Below the pieces are notes generated by a model that saw only the letters and a list, made by a program, of their open reading frames with translations, ran no database searches and was not told the DNA's origin. Position numbers and translations under genes: made by a program. A stretch of 64,000 nt of DNA, taken from positions 2,483,001 to 2,547,000 of the forward strand of contig NC_007761.1 of the NCBI RefSeq assembly GCF_000092045.1. The letters run 5' to 3'. Source of the stretch: Rhizobium etli CFN 42 (GTDB taxonomy: Bacteria > Pseudomonadota > Alphaproteobacteria > Rhizobiales > Rhizobiaceae). This document shows positions 9,946 to 18,433 of this stretch, in pieces. Numbering within the stretch: the first letter of the stretch is position 1; each line of letters starts with the position of its first letter.

Positions 9946-11337
9946 ATGACCGCGACCCGCACCGAAACCGATACTTTTGGCCCCATCGACGTAGCCGCCG
10001 ACCGATATTGGGGCGCCCAGGCGCAGCGTTCGCTCGGCAATTTCAAGATCGGCTGGGAAAAGCAGCCGCTGTCGATCGTCCGCGCACTCGGCATCGTCAA
10101 ACAGGCGGCCGCCCGCGCCAACATGTCGCTCGGGCAACTCGATCCGGCGTTGGGCAAAGCCATCGTCGACGCCGCCCAGGAAGTGATCGACGGCAAGCTC
10201 GACGAGCACTTTCCGCTGGTCGTCTGGCAGACCGGTTCCGGCACACAGTCCAACATGAATGCCAACGAGGTGATCTCCAATCGTGCCATAGAAATGCTCG
10301 GCGGCGTCATGGGTTCCAAGAAGCCGGTGCATCCGAACGATCACGTCAATATGAGCCAGTCGTCGAACGACACCTATCCGACGGCCATGCACATTGCCTG
10401 CGCCGAACGGATCGCCCATCACTTGCTACCATCGCTGAAGCACCTGCATGCCGCCCTGGATATGAAGGTCACCGAGTTCAGCCACATCATCAAGATCGGC
10501 CGCACCCATACCCAGGACGCCACACCGTTGACGCTCGGCCAGGAATTTTCCGGCTACGCCGCCCAGCTCGGCTCGGCCATCAAGCGCATCGAGATGACAC
10601 TGCCCGGCCTCTGCGAACTCGCCCAGGGCGGCACCGCCGTCGGCACCGGCCTCAATGCGCCAGTAGGTTTTGCCGAAAAGGTGGCGGAAGAGATCGCCGC
10701 CATCACGGACATGCCCTTCGTCACCGCGCCGAACAAGTTCGAGGCGCTCGCCTCGCATGACAGCATGGTCTTTTCGCATGGAGCCATCAATGCGGCGGCT
10801 GCCGCTCTCTTCAAGATCGCCAACGACATCCGCCTGCTCGGCTCCGGCCCCCGCGCCGGGCTCGGCGAACTGGCGCTGCCGGAAAACGAGCCGGGCTCCT
10901 CGATCATGCCCGGTAAGGTCAACCCCACCCAATGCGAAGCCCTGACCCAGGTCTGCATCCACATCTTCGGCAACCACGCCGCCCTGACCTTCGCCGACAG
11001 CCAGGGCCATTTTGAGCTCAACGTCTACAATCCGATGATGGCCTATAATTTCCTGCAGTCTGTGCAGCTGCTTGCCGACGCCGCCGTCTCCTTCACCGAC
11101 AATTGCGTCGTCGGCATCGAGGCGCGCGAGGACAACATCAAGGCCGGCCTCGAACGCTCGCTGATGCTGGTCACCGCCCTCGCACCCAAGATTGGCTACG
11201 ACGCCGCCGCCAAGATCGCCAAAACCGCCCATAAAAACGGCACGACCCTGAAGGAAGAGGCGCTTGCCAGCGGTCTGGTCTCGGCTGAGGATTACGACGC
11301 GATCGTCCGCCCGGAAACGATGCTCGGGCCGAAATAG
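9946..11337 (+). CDS. fumC: class II fumarate hydratase
   Basis: A TCA-cycle enzyme, fumarate to L-malate, iron-independent and oxygen-stable. The 463-residue protein has [11 protein letters not shown] near 146, the substrate-site [16 protein letters not shown] near 185 and the superfamily signature [15 protein letters not shown] near 320. Two ATGs six bases apart are possible: AGGAAGG lies 2 nt from the first (9940) and 8 nt from the second, so 9946 is chosen. A class I fumarase gene lies 1.4 kb downstream. Confidence 0.96.
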   Translation: MTATRTETDTFGPIDVAADRYWGAQAQRSLGNFKIGWEKQPLSIVRALGIVKQAAARANMSLGQLDPALGKAIVDAAQEVIDGKLDEHFPLVVWQTGSGTQSNMNANEVISNRAIEMLGGVMGSKKPVHPNDHVNMSQSSNDTYPTAMHIACAERIAHHLLPSLKHLHAALDMKVTEFSHIIKIGRTHTQDATPLTLGQEFSGYAAQLGSAIKRIEMTLPGLCELAQGGTAVGTGLNAPVGFAEKVAEEIAAITDMPFVTAPNKFEALASHDSMVFSHGAINAAAAALFKIANDIRLLGSGPRAGLGELALPENEPGSSIMPGKVNPTQCEALTQVCIHIFGNHAALTFADSQGHFELNVYNPMMAYNFLQSVQLLADAAVSFTDNCVVGIEAREDNIKAGLERSLMLVTALAPKIGYDAAAKIAKTAHKNGTTLKEEALASGLVSAEDYDAIVRPETMLGPK

Positions 11338-11402
11338 GAGGGTTGAGGAGGTCTGCCTCACTTCTCCACGGCCGAAGCAAGAGGGAGCGGACAAGCTTGC
11401 CA

Positions 11403-11436
11403 CTTGCTCCCTCATTCCTATGCCTGTCACAGGAAT
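11403..11436. repeat. dispersed palindromic repeat (family B), copy 1
   Basis: CTTGCTCCCTC is followed by ATTCCTATG-CCTGT-CACAGGAAT, an inverted repeat with 9-bp arms and one mismatch. The same unit recurs at 16126-16159 and, in part, at 11520-11542. It lies in the fumC downstream region, which has no convincing gene. Confidence 0.65.
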
Positions 11437-11519
11437 CCAGCCACGGCGCGTCCGCCCCGTGAATGAATCCGTACTTCAAGGAAAAGAGTCTGTCGCGCCC
11501 AAGGACTTGGACGCACCGG

Positions 11520-11542
11520 ATTCCTGTGACGAGCACAAGAAT
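11520..11542. repeat. dispersed palindromic repeat (family B), copy 2
   Basis: ATTCCTGTG-ACGAG-CACAAGAAT: the same 9-bp arms and 5-nt loop as the copies at 11414 and 16137, with one arm mismatch. Copies 1 and 2 bracket about 85 bp of non-coding DNA. Confidence 0.6.
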
Positions 11543-11632
11543 AAGGAAGGGTGAGTGGGCCCCCCTATTTCCTGCCATCGCGGTCAAACCCCCGCCGCCT
11601 CCCGGCACCGGACGGGGTCACATCCGGCAGCC

Positions 11633-12460
11633 TCAAACCCACAACGAAAAATTGTCCAGCACGACAGAATTCCCCATGAAATCGAAACGGATTTCTTCGA
11701 TGTCTTCGATATTGAGCTCGAGACTGGGGCCGGTGACCTCAAGCTCGTGCTGATAGACGATCTGGCCGTCGTTCAGGGCTGTGAGTGTCAGGTGAAAGGG
11801 CGATGCCGACAGTTCGGCGATCGAAACGCTCTGAAAGGTGAATTCCCCGCCATCGAGTAATTTCAAGCTTACAGGCGCAGAACCCGGGGATAGAACGGTA
11901 TCGCTAAAACCGTCCTCGGTAATGGCGTCGACGCCCGGGATGCTATCATAGACGATGCCGTTCAGAAGCGTCACATCGTGGCTGCCGTTCACGGAAAGAG
12001 CAAAGCCCCGGTAATTGGGCAGAGAGAAACTGTCTGCCCTCGATAAAACCCCCATATCATCGAAATCCAGGACCTCGTGGTATTTTTCGTCTTCGTTGAC
12101 GCCGTCGATCGCAAGCGTCAGCACGCCGAGGTCCGTGCCCCCCGAGCCGTCCGACATCTTGTAGCTCAGCTTTTCGATGAGCTGATCAGACTTCCCTAAT
12201 TTCTTCACCACGTCGAGCGTGTAATCCAGCTCATATGTGAAGTGACCGTCAGGTTTCACCTTGAAGGTTCCGTACTTGCCCTCAATGATCGTTTCATGGT
12301 CAGGCCCATGTTTGGCGTCGATACGGATGCCGTTCACGAAGCGAACATACATGTCCGCTCCCTCGGGATCGCTGGCGAGGCGCAGCAGATCGCCCCTGAT
12401 CCAGTCATGTTCGAAAAAAACGAGAAGGTCGTCGACAGCAGTTGGCTTTGCATTTGTCAT
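11633..12460 (-). CDS. VCBS/cadherin-like repeat protein, single domain
   Basis: A 275-residue protein that opens with MTNAKPTAVDDLLVFFEHD, the xPxAVDDxxxxxE motif that starts VCBS and bacterial cadherin-like domains. A beta-rich body follows, with GTFKVKPDGHFTYELD and KMSDGSGGTDLGVLTLAIDGVND-like sequence typical of such repeats. The second half (about 140-275) reads as another beta sandwich of unknown family. There is no signal peptide. Proteins of this type are often type I secretion substrates, but no secretion genes are adjacent. The upstream frame is open for 54 more codons, rejected because the family motif begins at the chosen start. The ribosome site is weak (GGGG). Confidence 0.65.
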   Translation of the reverse strand: MTNAKPTAVDDLLVFFEHDWIRGDLLRLASDPEGADMYVRFVNGIRIDAKHGPDHETIIEGKYGTFKVKPDGHFTYELDYTLDVVKKLGKSDQLIEKLSYKMSDGSGGTDLGVLTLAIDGVNEDEKYHEVLDFDDMGVLSRADSFSLPNYRGFALSVNGSHDVTLLNGIVYDSIPGVDAITEDGFSDTVLSPGSAPVSLKLLDGGEFTFQSVSIAELSASPFHLTLTALNDGQIVYQHELEVTGPSLELNIEDIEEIRFDFMGNSVVLDNFSLWV

Positions 12461-12716
12461 TGGAAGCCCCGGCAGGTTAACGCTGCGGGAATATGAACCG
12501 GGCTTGAACTGAAAGCAACCTGAAGTCGGTCTTTTTGCGCCAAATGTCTGGCACTCCCTTTCTTTTGCTCGCCTATCACGTGTGGCCTGCCGACGGCAAA
12601 ATGCGGCACGACATGACCGCAACGGTCAAACTCCGCCGCATGCAGATTGCTTTTGCCCGACAGGGCATTTAGATCGGTTCCAATTTAGCGACGCGCCCAC
12701 CAGAAAGGTCACATTG

Positions 12717-14324
12717 ATGGCTGACGATCTCTTCCCGCTCGGCAAAGACACCACCCCTTATCGCAAGATCAGCAGCGATTATGTCTCGGTCGATACTTTC
12801 AAGGGCCAGGAGATCCTGACCGTGGAGCCGGAGGGCATCCGGCTGCTTGCCGAAACCGCCTTTGCCGACATCAATCACCTGCTGCGCCCCGGCCATCTGA
12901 AGCAGCTCGCCTCGATCCTTGACGACCCGGAGGCTACGGACAACGACCGCTTCGTCGCTTACGACCTCTTGAAGAATGCTAATATTGCCGCTGGCGGGGT
13001 GCTGCCCATGTGCCAGGATACCGGCACGGCAATCATCATGGGCAAGAAGGGCCGCAGGGTCTGGACCGAGGGCGGGGATACGGCCGCGCTCGCCCGCGGC
13101 GTCATGGACGCCTACGAGAAGAAGAACCTGCGTTATTCGCAGCTCGCGCCGGTCAAGATGTTCGAGGAGAAGAACACCAGGAACAACCTGCCGGCCCAGA
13201 TCGACATTTACGAGGAAGGCACTGACGCCTACGAATTCCTCTTCGTCGCCAAGGGCGGCGGCTCGGCCAACAAGACCTTCCTCTATCAGGGTACGCCTTC
13301 GCTTTTGACCCACGACCGGATGATCGATTTCCTTAAGGAGAAGATCCTGACGTTGGGGACGGCAGCCTGTCCTCCCTACCATCTGGCGATCGTCATCGGC
13401 GGCACCTCGGCGGAGATGAACCTGAAAACGGTCAAGCTTGCCTCGACCCGTTATCTCGACGAGCTGCCGACCGAAGGTTCGGAGAGCGGCCATGCCTTCC
13501 GCGACGTCGATATGGAAAAGGAAATCCACAAGCTGACGCAGCAGATGGGCGTCGGGGCCCAGTTCGGCGGCAAGTATTTCTGTCATGACGTACGCGTCAT
13601 CCGCCTGCCCCGCCATGGCGCATCGCTGCCGATCGGCCTCGGCGTCTCCTGTTCCGCCGATCGCCAGGCCAAGGGCAAAATCACCCGCGACGGGATTTTC
13701 ATCGAGCAGCTCGAAATCGATCCGTCGAAATACATGCCCGAGATCGACGAGGCGAAACTGTCGGAATCGACCGTGCATATCGATCTCAACAAGCCGATGG
13801 CCGAAGTGCTCGCCGAACTCTCACGGCATCCGGTCAAGACGCGCCTCTCGCTGACCGGCACCATTATCGTCGCCCGCGACCTCGCCCATGCCAAGATCCG
13901 CGAACGGCTGGAAAAGGGCGAAGGTATGCCCGACTACCTGAAAAATCACCCGGTCTATTATGCCGGCCCCGCCAAGACGCCGGCGGGTTATGCCTCCGGC
14001 TCCTTCGGCCCGACGACGGCCGGCCGCATGGACAGTTACGTCGACCAGTTCCAGTCCTTCGGCGGCTCGATGGTGATGCTCGCCAAGGGCAACCGCTCGC
14101 GCGCCGTGCGCGAAGCCTGCAAGAAACATGGCGGCTTCTACCTAGGTTCGATCGGCGGCCCCGCCGCCCGTCTCGCCAAGGACTGCATCCGCAAGGTCGA
14201 AGTACTCGAATACCCCGAGCTCGGCATGGAAGCAGTCTGGAAGATCGAGGTCGAAGACTTTCCCGCCTTCATCGTCATCGACGACAAGGGCAATGATTTC
14301 TTCCAAGAGTTGAATTTGGGATGA
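12717..14324 (+). CDS. class I (iron-sulfur) fumarate hydratase
   Basis: The 4Fe-4S, oxygen-labile fumarase, unrelated to FumC. The 535-residue protein contains the N-terminal alpha domain ([17 protein letters not shown] near residue 98, with a cluster cysteine) and the C-terminal beta domain ([19 protein letters not shown] near 425), fused as in FumA/Fum[10 protein letters not shown] segment is near 228. The start at MADDLFPLG (12717) is chosen over an ATG 45 codons upstream on family length. No neighbour is in an obvious operon with it. Having both fumarase classes in 5 kb suggests condition-dependent use (iron, oxygen). Confidence 0.93.
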   Translation: MADDLFPLGKDTTPYRKISSDYVSVDTFKGQEILTVEPEGIRLLAETAFADINHLLRPGHLKQLASILDDPEATDNDRFVAYDLLKNANIAAGGVLPMCQDTGTAIIMGKKGRRVWTEGGDTAALARGVMDAYEKKNLRYSQLAPVKMFEEKNTRNNLPAQIDIYEEGTDAYEFLFVAKGGGSANKTFLYQGTPSLLTHDRMIDFLKEKILTLGTAACPPYHLAIVIGGTSAEMNLKTVKLASTRYLDELPTEGSESGHAFRDVDMEKEIHKLTQQMGVGAQFGGKYFCHDVRVIRLPRHGASLPIGLGVSCSADRQAKGKITRDGIFIEQLEIDPSKYMPEIDEAKLSESTVHIDLNKPMAEVLAELSRHPVKTRLSLTGTIIVARDLAHAKIRERLEKGEGMPDYLKNHPVYYAGPAKTPAGYASGSFGPTTAGRMDSYVDQFQSFGGSMVMLAKGNRSRAVREACKKHGGFYLGSIGGPAARLAKDCIRKVEVLEYPELGMEAVWKIEVEDFPAFIVIDDKGNDFFQELNLG

Positions 14325-14375
14325 TTATCTGGCTTGGTCTTTGGAGGCAGGTGAAGGGCAACTGACGGCTTGCCG

Positions 14376-14425
14376 TAAAGCCCCCTTATCCGCCTGCCGG
14401 AGAAGGCGCCGCACGGCGCGCCCTT
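14376..14425. repeat. partial copy of dispersed repeat family A
   Basis: AAGCCCCCTTATCCGCCTGCCGGAGAAGG resembles the first block of the repeats at 7384 and 32245 (inverse). It is followed by a short dyad, GGCGCC-GCAC-GGCGCG. It lies just after the class I fumarase stop. Confidence 0.45.
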
Positions 14426-14440
14426 CCGATATTTTCGCCC

Positions 14441-14658
14441 TTACTGAACCTCTGCAGCGCTTGTCACATCTCCGTTATCCACCCGCGCCAGAATCTCCGT
14501 CCGAAATGTGCCGGCAAAGAGACCGGCATGCTCCAGCAGCAAGGCGCCGCCTGCGAAGACGATGAAAACGAGGATGGCGAAAGAAATGGCGCGGACCCTT
14601 TCCAGGGTCTACGTCCTGGCTTTCTGGCAGCGTCGAGTTTGGCGGTGAAAATTGTCAT
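14441..14658 (-). pseudogene. possible frameshifted small membrane protein
   Basis: The minus strand starts MTIFTAKLDAARKPG at 14658. After about 16 codons the plausible frame changes: the other frame then reads LERVRAISFAILVFIVFAGGALLLEHAG (written here in two parts: LERVRAISFAILVF, then IVFAGGALLLEHAG) and runs to a stop at 14441, giving a hydrophobic transmembrane segment and a polar tail. One frame has a TAG at 14609-14611 and the other continues open but with an unlikely Ser/Pro-rich composition. A single indel near 14606-14620 would restore a 70-residue one-helix membrane protein. The family is unknown. Confidence 0.35.
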
Positions 14659-14948
14659 TCCGCATATGCTTCGGGAATAGGAAACAACCAAAACTTGCTG
14701 TCGACAAGATGAATACGATCTCCAACGAGAAAGAACTGTAAGTTTTTCGAATACTCCCTTCCGCGCAACGGGCATGCACTGTCCCGACAAGGAAACGTTT
14801 TTCCTTGAAAAATCATAGATCTACTTGAAGTACTGACCCGCTGCGAAGTTTTCATATGTAATCTTTGGTATATGTCGCTTTAATCTTTTCCCAAGAAATT
14901 TAAGCTAACAAATAAATATTGCCTTCGAAGAAATGAGGAGTTTGCCGG
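14659..14948. other. AT-rich leader of the diguanylate cyclase gene
   Basis: About 290 bp with markedly lower GC than the flanks. It presumably contains the promoter and a long 5' leader of the GGDEF gene; GAGGAG is at the end (14936-14941), next to the start. A 66-codon minus-strand frame at 14655-14855 is present but has no ribosome site or recognisable product. No clear operator is seen. Confidence 0.4.
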
Positions 14949-16016
14949 ATGAATACGGCTGTCGTGCCCAAGGTGCAGGTTCCCGACGTAGCGGGCCAGA
15001 TCACCTACGCCATGCGCTCGATGGGCGTCGCGCCGATACCCCGCAATTACGAACTCTTCTACGAGGCGTATATCGGCTCCAATCCGGCGCTCACCCGCGA
15101 ACTCGCAGCTCTCGGCAGCCAGGCGACCCAGGCCGAACTCGATGCGCTCGGCGCGCAGTATTTCACCAGCAGCCCCGCACGCGTTTTCGACGATGCCCAT
15201 ACGCGCATATCAGGCGAACTCGACGGCCTGCTGCGGATCCTGAGGCAGGAGCAAAGTTCGCTCGAAAGCTATACAAGGCTGCTCGGCGAGACACATAAGC
15301 GCATCACCTCCAAGAGCAATGCCAGCGTCGAATTGATCGAAAGCGCTATCGAACTTTTGAGCCAGGCGACTGGCGATACCATGGCGCATGGCGAACGCAC
15401 CGTCGAGGACGTCGTCCAGCGCTCGCAGGAGATGGACCAGGTCCGCAAGGAACTCGACGAATACAAGCGCATCGCCAACACCGATTCGCTGACGCGCCTT
15501 TCCAACCGCCGCGCCTTCGATGACCGGCTGGCAGCGGTCTTCAACAATCCCGGCATGCGCCCGGTAACGGCCCTGCTCCTCGCCGACATCGACAACTTCA
15601 AGAAGATAAACGACACCTACGGCCATCCAGTCGGCGACAAGATCCTCGCCACCGTCGCCTCCGTCATCCGCAGCAATGTTCGGCGAGACGTCTTCGTCGC
15701 CCGTGCCGGCGGCGAGGAATTTGCCCTGATCATCGAGGGCAACACAGCCGAGGAAGTGACGGCGATCGCCGAACGCATCCGCCGCACGCTGGAAACCACA
15801 CCGTTCAAGAATTCCCGCACGCGGGTGAATTACGGCCCGATCACCGTTTCGATCGGCATCTGCATGGCCTCGAATGCGGAGGATGCCGGCGAACTCTACA
15901 GCAAGACCGACATCGCCCTTTACGGCGCCAAGAACGCCGGCCGCAACTGCATCGTCCTCTATCAGGACGGCATGCAGAAGGACTTCAGCAAGAGCTGGCT
16001 GATTTACAAGGCCTGA
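14949..16016 (+). CDS. diguanylate cyclase (GGDEF domain), soluble
   Basis: It makes cyclic di-GMP from two GTP. The 355-residue protein has an N-terminal helical region (about 1-175) of unknown sensing role, predicted coiled coil near 120-175, and a GGDEF domain from about 176. DNFKKINDTYGHPVGD is at 215-230 and the active GGEEF at 254-258. The usual RxxD inhibitory site before GGEEF is not conserved (VRRD with altered spacing), so product inhibition may be absent. There are no membrane segments. It is monocistronic with GAGGAG upstream. The input domain cannot be assigned from sequence alone. Confidence 0.92.
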   Translation: MNTAVVPKVQVPDVAGQITYAMRSMGVAPIPRNYELFYEAYIGSNPALTRELAALGSQATQAELDALGAQYFTSSPARVFDDAHTRISGELDGLLRILRQEQSSLESYTRLLGETHKRITSKSNASVELIESAIELLSQATGDTMAHGERTVEDVVQRSQEMDQVRKELDEYKRIANTDSLTRLSNRRAFDDRLAAVFNNPGMRPVTALLLADIDNFKKINDTYGHPVGDKILATVASVIRSNVRRDVFVARAGGEEFALIIEGNTAEEVTAIAERIRRTLETTPFKNSRTRVNYGPITVSIGICMASNAEDAGELYSKTDIALYGAKNAGRNCIVLYQDGMQKDFSKSWLIYKA

Positions 16017-16125
16017 CGGTAATCCGCACGACACGCAGGCTGTCACCATAAGGTGACGGCACCAGATGCTGTCCGGTTCGCTCCACGGCTATTACTTTCT
16101 CGACATCAGGAGCGCGAGGTCGCCG

Positions 16126-16159
16126 CTTGCTCCCTCATTCCTGTGTCTGTCACAGGAAT
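16126..16159. repeat. dispersed palindromic repeat (family B), copy 3
   Basis: CTTGCTCCCTC then ATTCCTGTG-TCTGT-CACAGGAAT: perfect 9-bp arms with a 5-nt loop. Nearly identical to 11403-11436. It sits between the convergent diguanylate cyclase and PPOX-family genes and could also end transcription. Confidence 0.65.
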
Positions 16160-16192
16160 GGAGAGGTGAGTGGCCGTCTTCGGTATCACACC

Positions 16193-16804
16193 CTACCACA
16201 TCGTCTTCGCCGCCCGTCCCGGCCATTCCCGGTCGTAGGTTTCCTGGTCGAAATCGCTGACGGCGGCCTTCAGCATCTGGCCCGGCGTCGGCAAATTCGC
16301 CGGATCGGTGAAATGCGCGGCGTTCCAGAGTTCGGCCCGCATCACCGCTCGCGCGCACTGGAAATAGACCTCGTCGATCGAGATGACGACGACGGTGCGC
16401 GGATGTTTGCCGTCCATTTCGAAGCTTGCAAGCAACGCATCATCGTCGGAGACGACGCCGCGTCCGTTGATGCGCATCGTCGTATTCGAACCGGGGATCA
16501 GGAACATCAGCGCAAGCCGAGGGTCGCGCACGATGTTGGAGAGCGAATCCACACGATTGTTGCCGCGCCAATCCGGCAGATGCAGCGTCTCGTCGTCGAC
16601 GACGCGCACCACGCCGCCGAGATCGCCGCGTGGCGAACAATCGAGCCCTTCCGGGCCTACGGTCGCCAGCGCCGCAAACGGCGAGATTTCGATCATTTGA
16701 CGATAGAGCGGCGTCAGCCGCTTGGTCACCTTGTCGACCGAGGCCTGCGATAGCCCGGCACCATAGATGGTATCGAGCTCTTCAATGCTGCTGATAATTT
16801 TCAT
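16193..16804 (-). CDS. pyridoxamine 5'-phosphate oxidase-family flavoprotein
   Basis: A 203-residue protein of the FMN-binding split-barrel class (MSMEG_1061-like PPOX subfamily). The N-terminal helix (SIEELDTIYG) precedes ISPFAALATVGPEGLDCSPRGD at about 40-60 and LPDWRGNNRVDSLSNIVRDPRLALMFLIPG, the FMN-phosphate-binding region, near 77-105. A conserved C-terminal PTPGQMLKA follows. It probably reduces or oxidises small substrates with FMN, and true PdxH activity is unlikely. It is on the same strand as the alpha/beta hydrolase upstream (36 bp gap), so it may share that gene's MarR-controlled promoter. Confidence 0.85.
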   Translation of the reverse strand: MKIISSIEELDTIYGAGLSQASVDKVTKRLTPLYRQMIEISPFAALATVGPEGLDCSPRGDLGGVVRVVDDETLHLPDWRGNNRVDSLSNIVRDPRLALMFLIPGSNTTMRINGRGVVSDDDALLASFEMDGKHPRTVVVISIDEVYFQCARAVMRAELWNAAHFTDPANLPTPGQMLKAAVSDFDQETYDREWPGRAAKTMW

Positions 16805-16840
16805 GAGGCGCCCCGCCGCGGCTGATCTTCGCCACGGACG

Positions 16841-17815
16841 CTACAATGCCGCGCGCCTCGCCGGAAGCTCAAAAAACGGAATGATCTCTGCATCTTTTTT
16901 GATACTTTTGCCGGTCTCCTCGTCCGCGTCGCCTTCAAGAAAGGCCACGATCGCACCGAGCACGGGAGCCGCGCCGACGATGCGCCGGTGCCCGAGGCCG
17001 TTCGCCCAGAGCAGCCGCACAGTCTCGCCGGCCGCGTCATAACGCCTGGCGTGGGCCGGCGACACCTCCTTATCGTCCTCAGCATGGATGACGAGCACAG
17101 GCCGACCAATCATGCCGGCCGTCTCGCTCACGTCGAAATCTTCGAGTCTCCGTCCGGTGACACTATGAACCTCATTCTCCAGCGCAGCCTGCGCAGTCGG
17201 GCGAAGGCCAATCATCCCGCCGAAATCGGAAAAGAGCCAAGCCATCTCGCTTGGCGCGCCGATCAGCACGAGTCGCTCGCCAGTAATGGGCGCCGCATCC
17301 GGGATCAGGCCCGCCGCCGAGACCATCAGCGCCGCGCCCCCGAAGGAATGGCCGATTGCCGCGTCGAATGCACCGAACCGCTCTCCTGCCGCCGCGATCG
17401 CCTGGACAGCAAGCCCCATATGCAGGAAGCGTCCGCCCGCCCGCCCGTGACCAGGAAAATCGAGCGCGACCACCTCGGCACCCGTCGCCGCCAGCACCGA
17501 AACGAGATTTGCCATGTAGACGGCGCTCGAGCCCCAACCATGCGTGATGAGATAGCGTTTGCGTTGGCCGATTGGCCCGCCGTTCAGGCGATAGGCATGC
17601 GCCTTGGCACCGCCGGCAAGCCTGAGCACGAAGCTTTCCGCGCCGGCAAGCCGCGCCGCACCAGCAGCATGCGCTGCCTTTGCCTTTTTGCCCTTCGGCC
17701 CTCGCGATGGCGTGCGGCAGAACAGCAGGAATGCAGCCCTGCCCGCCAGCCGCGGCGAAATCGTCTGCATTAGCCGGAATCCGAGGCGGGTGACCTCAAG
17801 CGCGAAATTTGCCAT
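16841..17815 (-). CDS. alpha/beta hydrolase
   Basis: A 324-residue serine hydrolase. The oxyanion-loop HGWGS is at residues 92-96, the nucleophile elbow GHSFGG at 155-160 (Ser157), an acid in VLVIHAEDDKEVSP near 247-260 and the catalytic His in GLGHRRI near 288. The N-terminus has a weakly hydrophobic segment but no cleavable signal. The substrate is unknown. It is transcribed divergently from a MarR regulator 47 bp away, with tandem dyads between them, so MarR control is likely. Confidence 0.85.
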   Translation of the reverse strand: MANFALEVTRLGFRLMQTISPRLAGRAAFLLFCRTPSRGPKGKKAKAAHAAGAARLAGAESFVLRLAGGAKAHAYRLNGGPIGQRKRYLITHGWGSSAVYMANLVSVLAATGAEVVALDFPGHGRAGGRFLHMGLAVQAIAAAGERFGAFDAAIGHSFGGAALMVSAAGLIPDAAPITGERLVLIGAPSEMAWLFSDFGGMIGLRPTAQAALENEVHSVTGRRLEDFDVSETAGMIGRPVLVIHAEDDKEVSPAHARRYDAAGETVRLLWANGLGHRRIVGAAPVLGAIVAFLEGDADEETGKSIKKDAEIIPFFELPARRAAL

Positions 17816-17833
17816 AGTGGGAATCCAAAAGAC

Positions 17834-17868
17834 TGTTCAACACTGAACAATAAAGTACAACGATGAAC
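17834..17868. promoter_or_regulatory. tandem dyad operator, likely MarR sites
   Basis: TGTTCA-ACAC-TGAACA (17834-17849) is a perfect inverted repeat. Exactly 20 bp on, GTACA-ACGA-TGAAC (17855-17868) repeats the same GTTCA-N4-TGAAC layout with one mismatch. Together they fill the 47-bp gap between the divergent hydrolase and marR genes. The second one overlaps the marR start codon. Confidence 0.7.
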
Positions 17869-18330
17869 AAAAATCAATCCCTACCCTGGGATCATCCGCG
17901 TTTTCGCAGCTGGATCGCGGTGGCTCGCGCCTGCCAGCTCATGCAGCAATCCCTGGCCCGCTCGCTTGTCGATCTCGACATCAAGCCGCCGCACCTCGAT
18001 ATCCTCGTCAATCTCTACCGCTTCGAAGGCATCTCGCAGCAGGAGCTGGCGCGCAAGCTCCTCGTCGGCCGCTCAAATATGAGCATGCTGCTGCCGCAGA
18101 TGGAAACGCGCCGGCTGATCGAGCGGCGCGGCGACGAGCGCGACAAGCGCGTGTTGCGCCTTTATCTCACCGACGAAGGCCGCAAAGTGACCGAGGCGGC
18201 AATGGCGATCCAGACCGATCTCATCGAGCGTACGCTCTCCGAGGAACCGATCGAACAATGCATGGCGACCGCCACTTCAATGGAGCGCATCATCGCCGTG
18301 CTGCTTAAGGAACTGCGCGACGATGACTGA
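17863..18330 (+). CDS. MarR-family transcriptional regulator
   Basis: A 155-residue winged-helix regulator. The N-terminal dimerisation helices surround ACQLMQQSLARSLVDLDIKPPHLDILVNL. The helix-turn-helix is ISQQELARKLLVGRSNMSMLLPQMETRRLIERR at about 55-87, followed by the wing GDERDKRVLRLYLTDEGRK near 89-107. No ligand-sensing cysteine is evident. The start codon overlaps the second of two dyads in the divergent promoter, consistent with autoregulation and control of the hydrolase. No clear ribosome site precedes the ATG, so a leaderless or weakly translated mRNA is possible. Confidence 0.92.
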   Translation: MNKNQSLPWDHPRFRSWIAVARACQLMQQSLARSLVDLDIKPPHLDILVNLYRFEGISQQELARKLLVGRSNMSMLLPQMETRRLIERRGDERDKRVLRLYLTDEGRKVTEAAMAIQTDLIERTLSEEPIEQCMATATSMERIIAVLLKELRDDD

Positions 18331-18378
18331 TGCATGTAGCCCAAAAGTGTGCAGCGGTTTTGGGGGCACGACATGCAT
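18330..18378. repeat. palindromic intergenic repeat (family C)
   Basis: ATGCATGT-AG-CCCAAAA (18330-18346), then 11 nt, then TTTTGGGG, GCACG and ACATGCAT (to 18378). This is a large imperfect inverted repeat of a kind very common in Rhizobium intergenic DNA. It begins on the marR stop codon. Confidence 0.65.
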
Positions 18379-18392
18379 AAAAAGACCCTCAA

Positions 18393-18426
18393 GCGCCTCG
18401 CATGAACCACGTTCGATGCGAGGCGC
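18393..18426. terminator. GC-rich hairpin between convergent marR and ltrA-like genes
   Basis: GCGCCTCGCAT (18393-18403) and ATGCGAGGCGC (18416-18426) are perfect 11-bp arms with a 12-nt loop. There is no strong T run on either side, so Rho-independent termination is only possible. It lies 8 bp from the ltrA-like stop. Confidence 0.5.
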
Positions 18427-18433
18427 GTGAGGT

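Noticed and set aside
14655..14855. A 66-codon minus-strand frame before the diguanylate cyclase
   Set aside because: No ribosome site and no plausible product; the stretch is more likely a promoter and leader.
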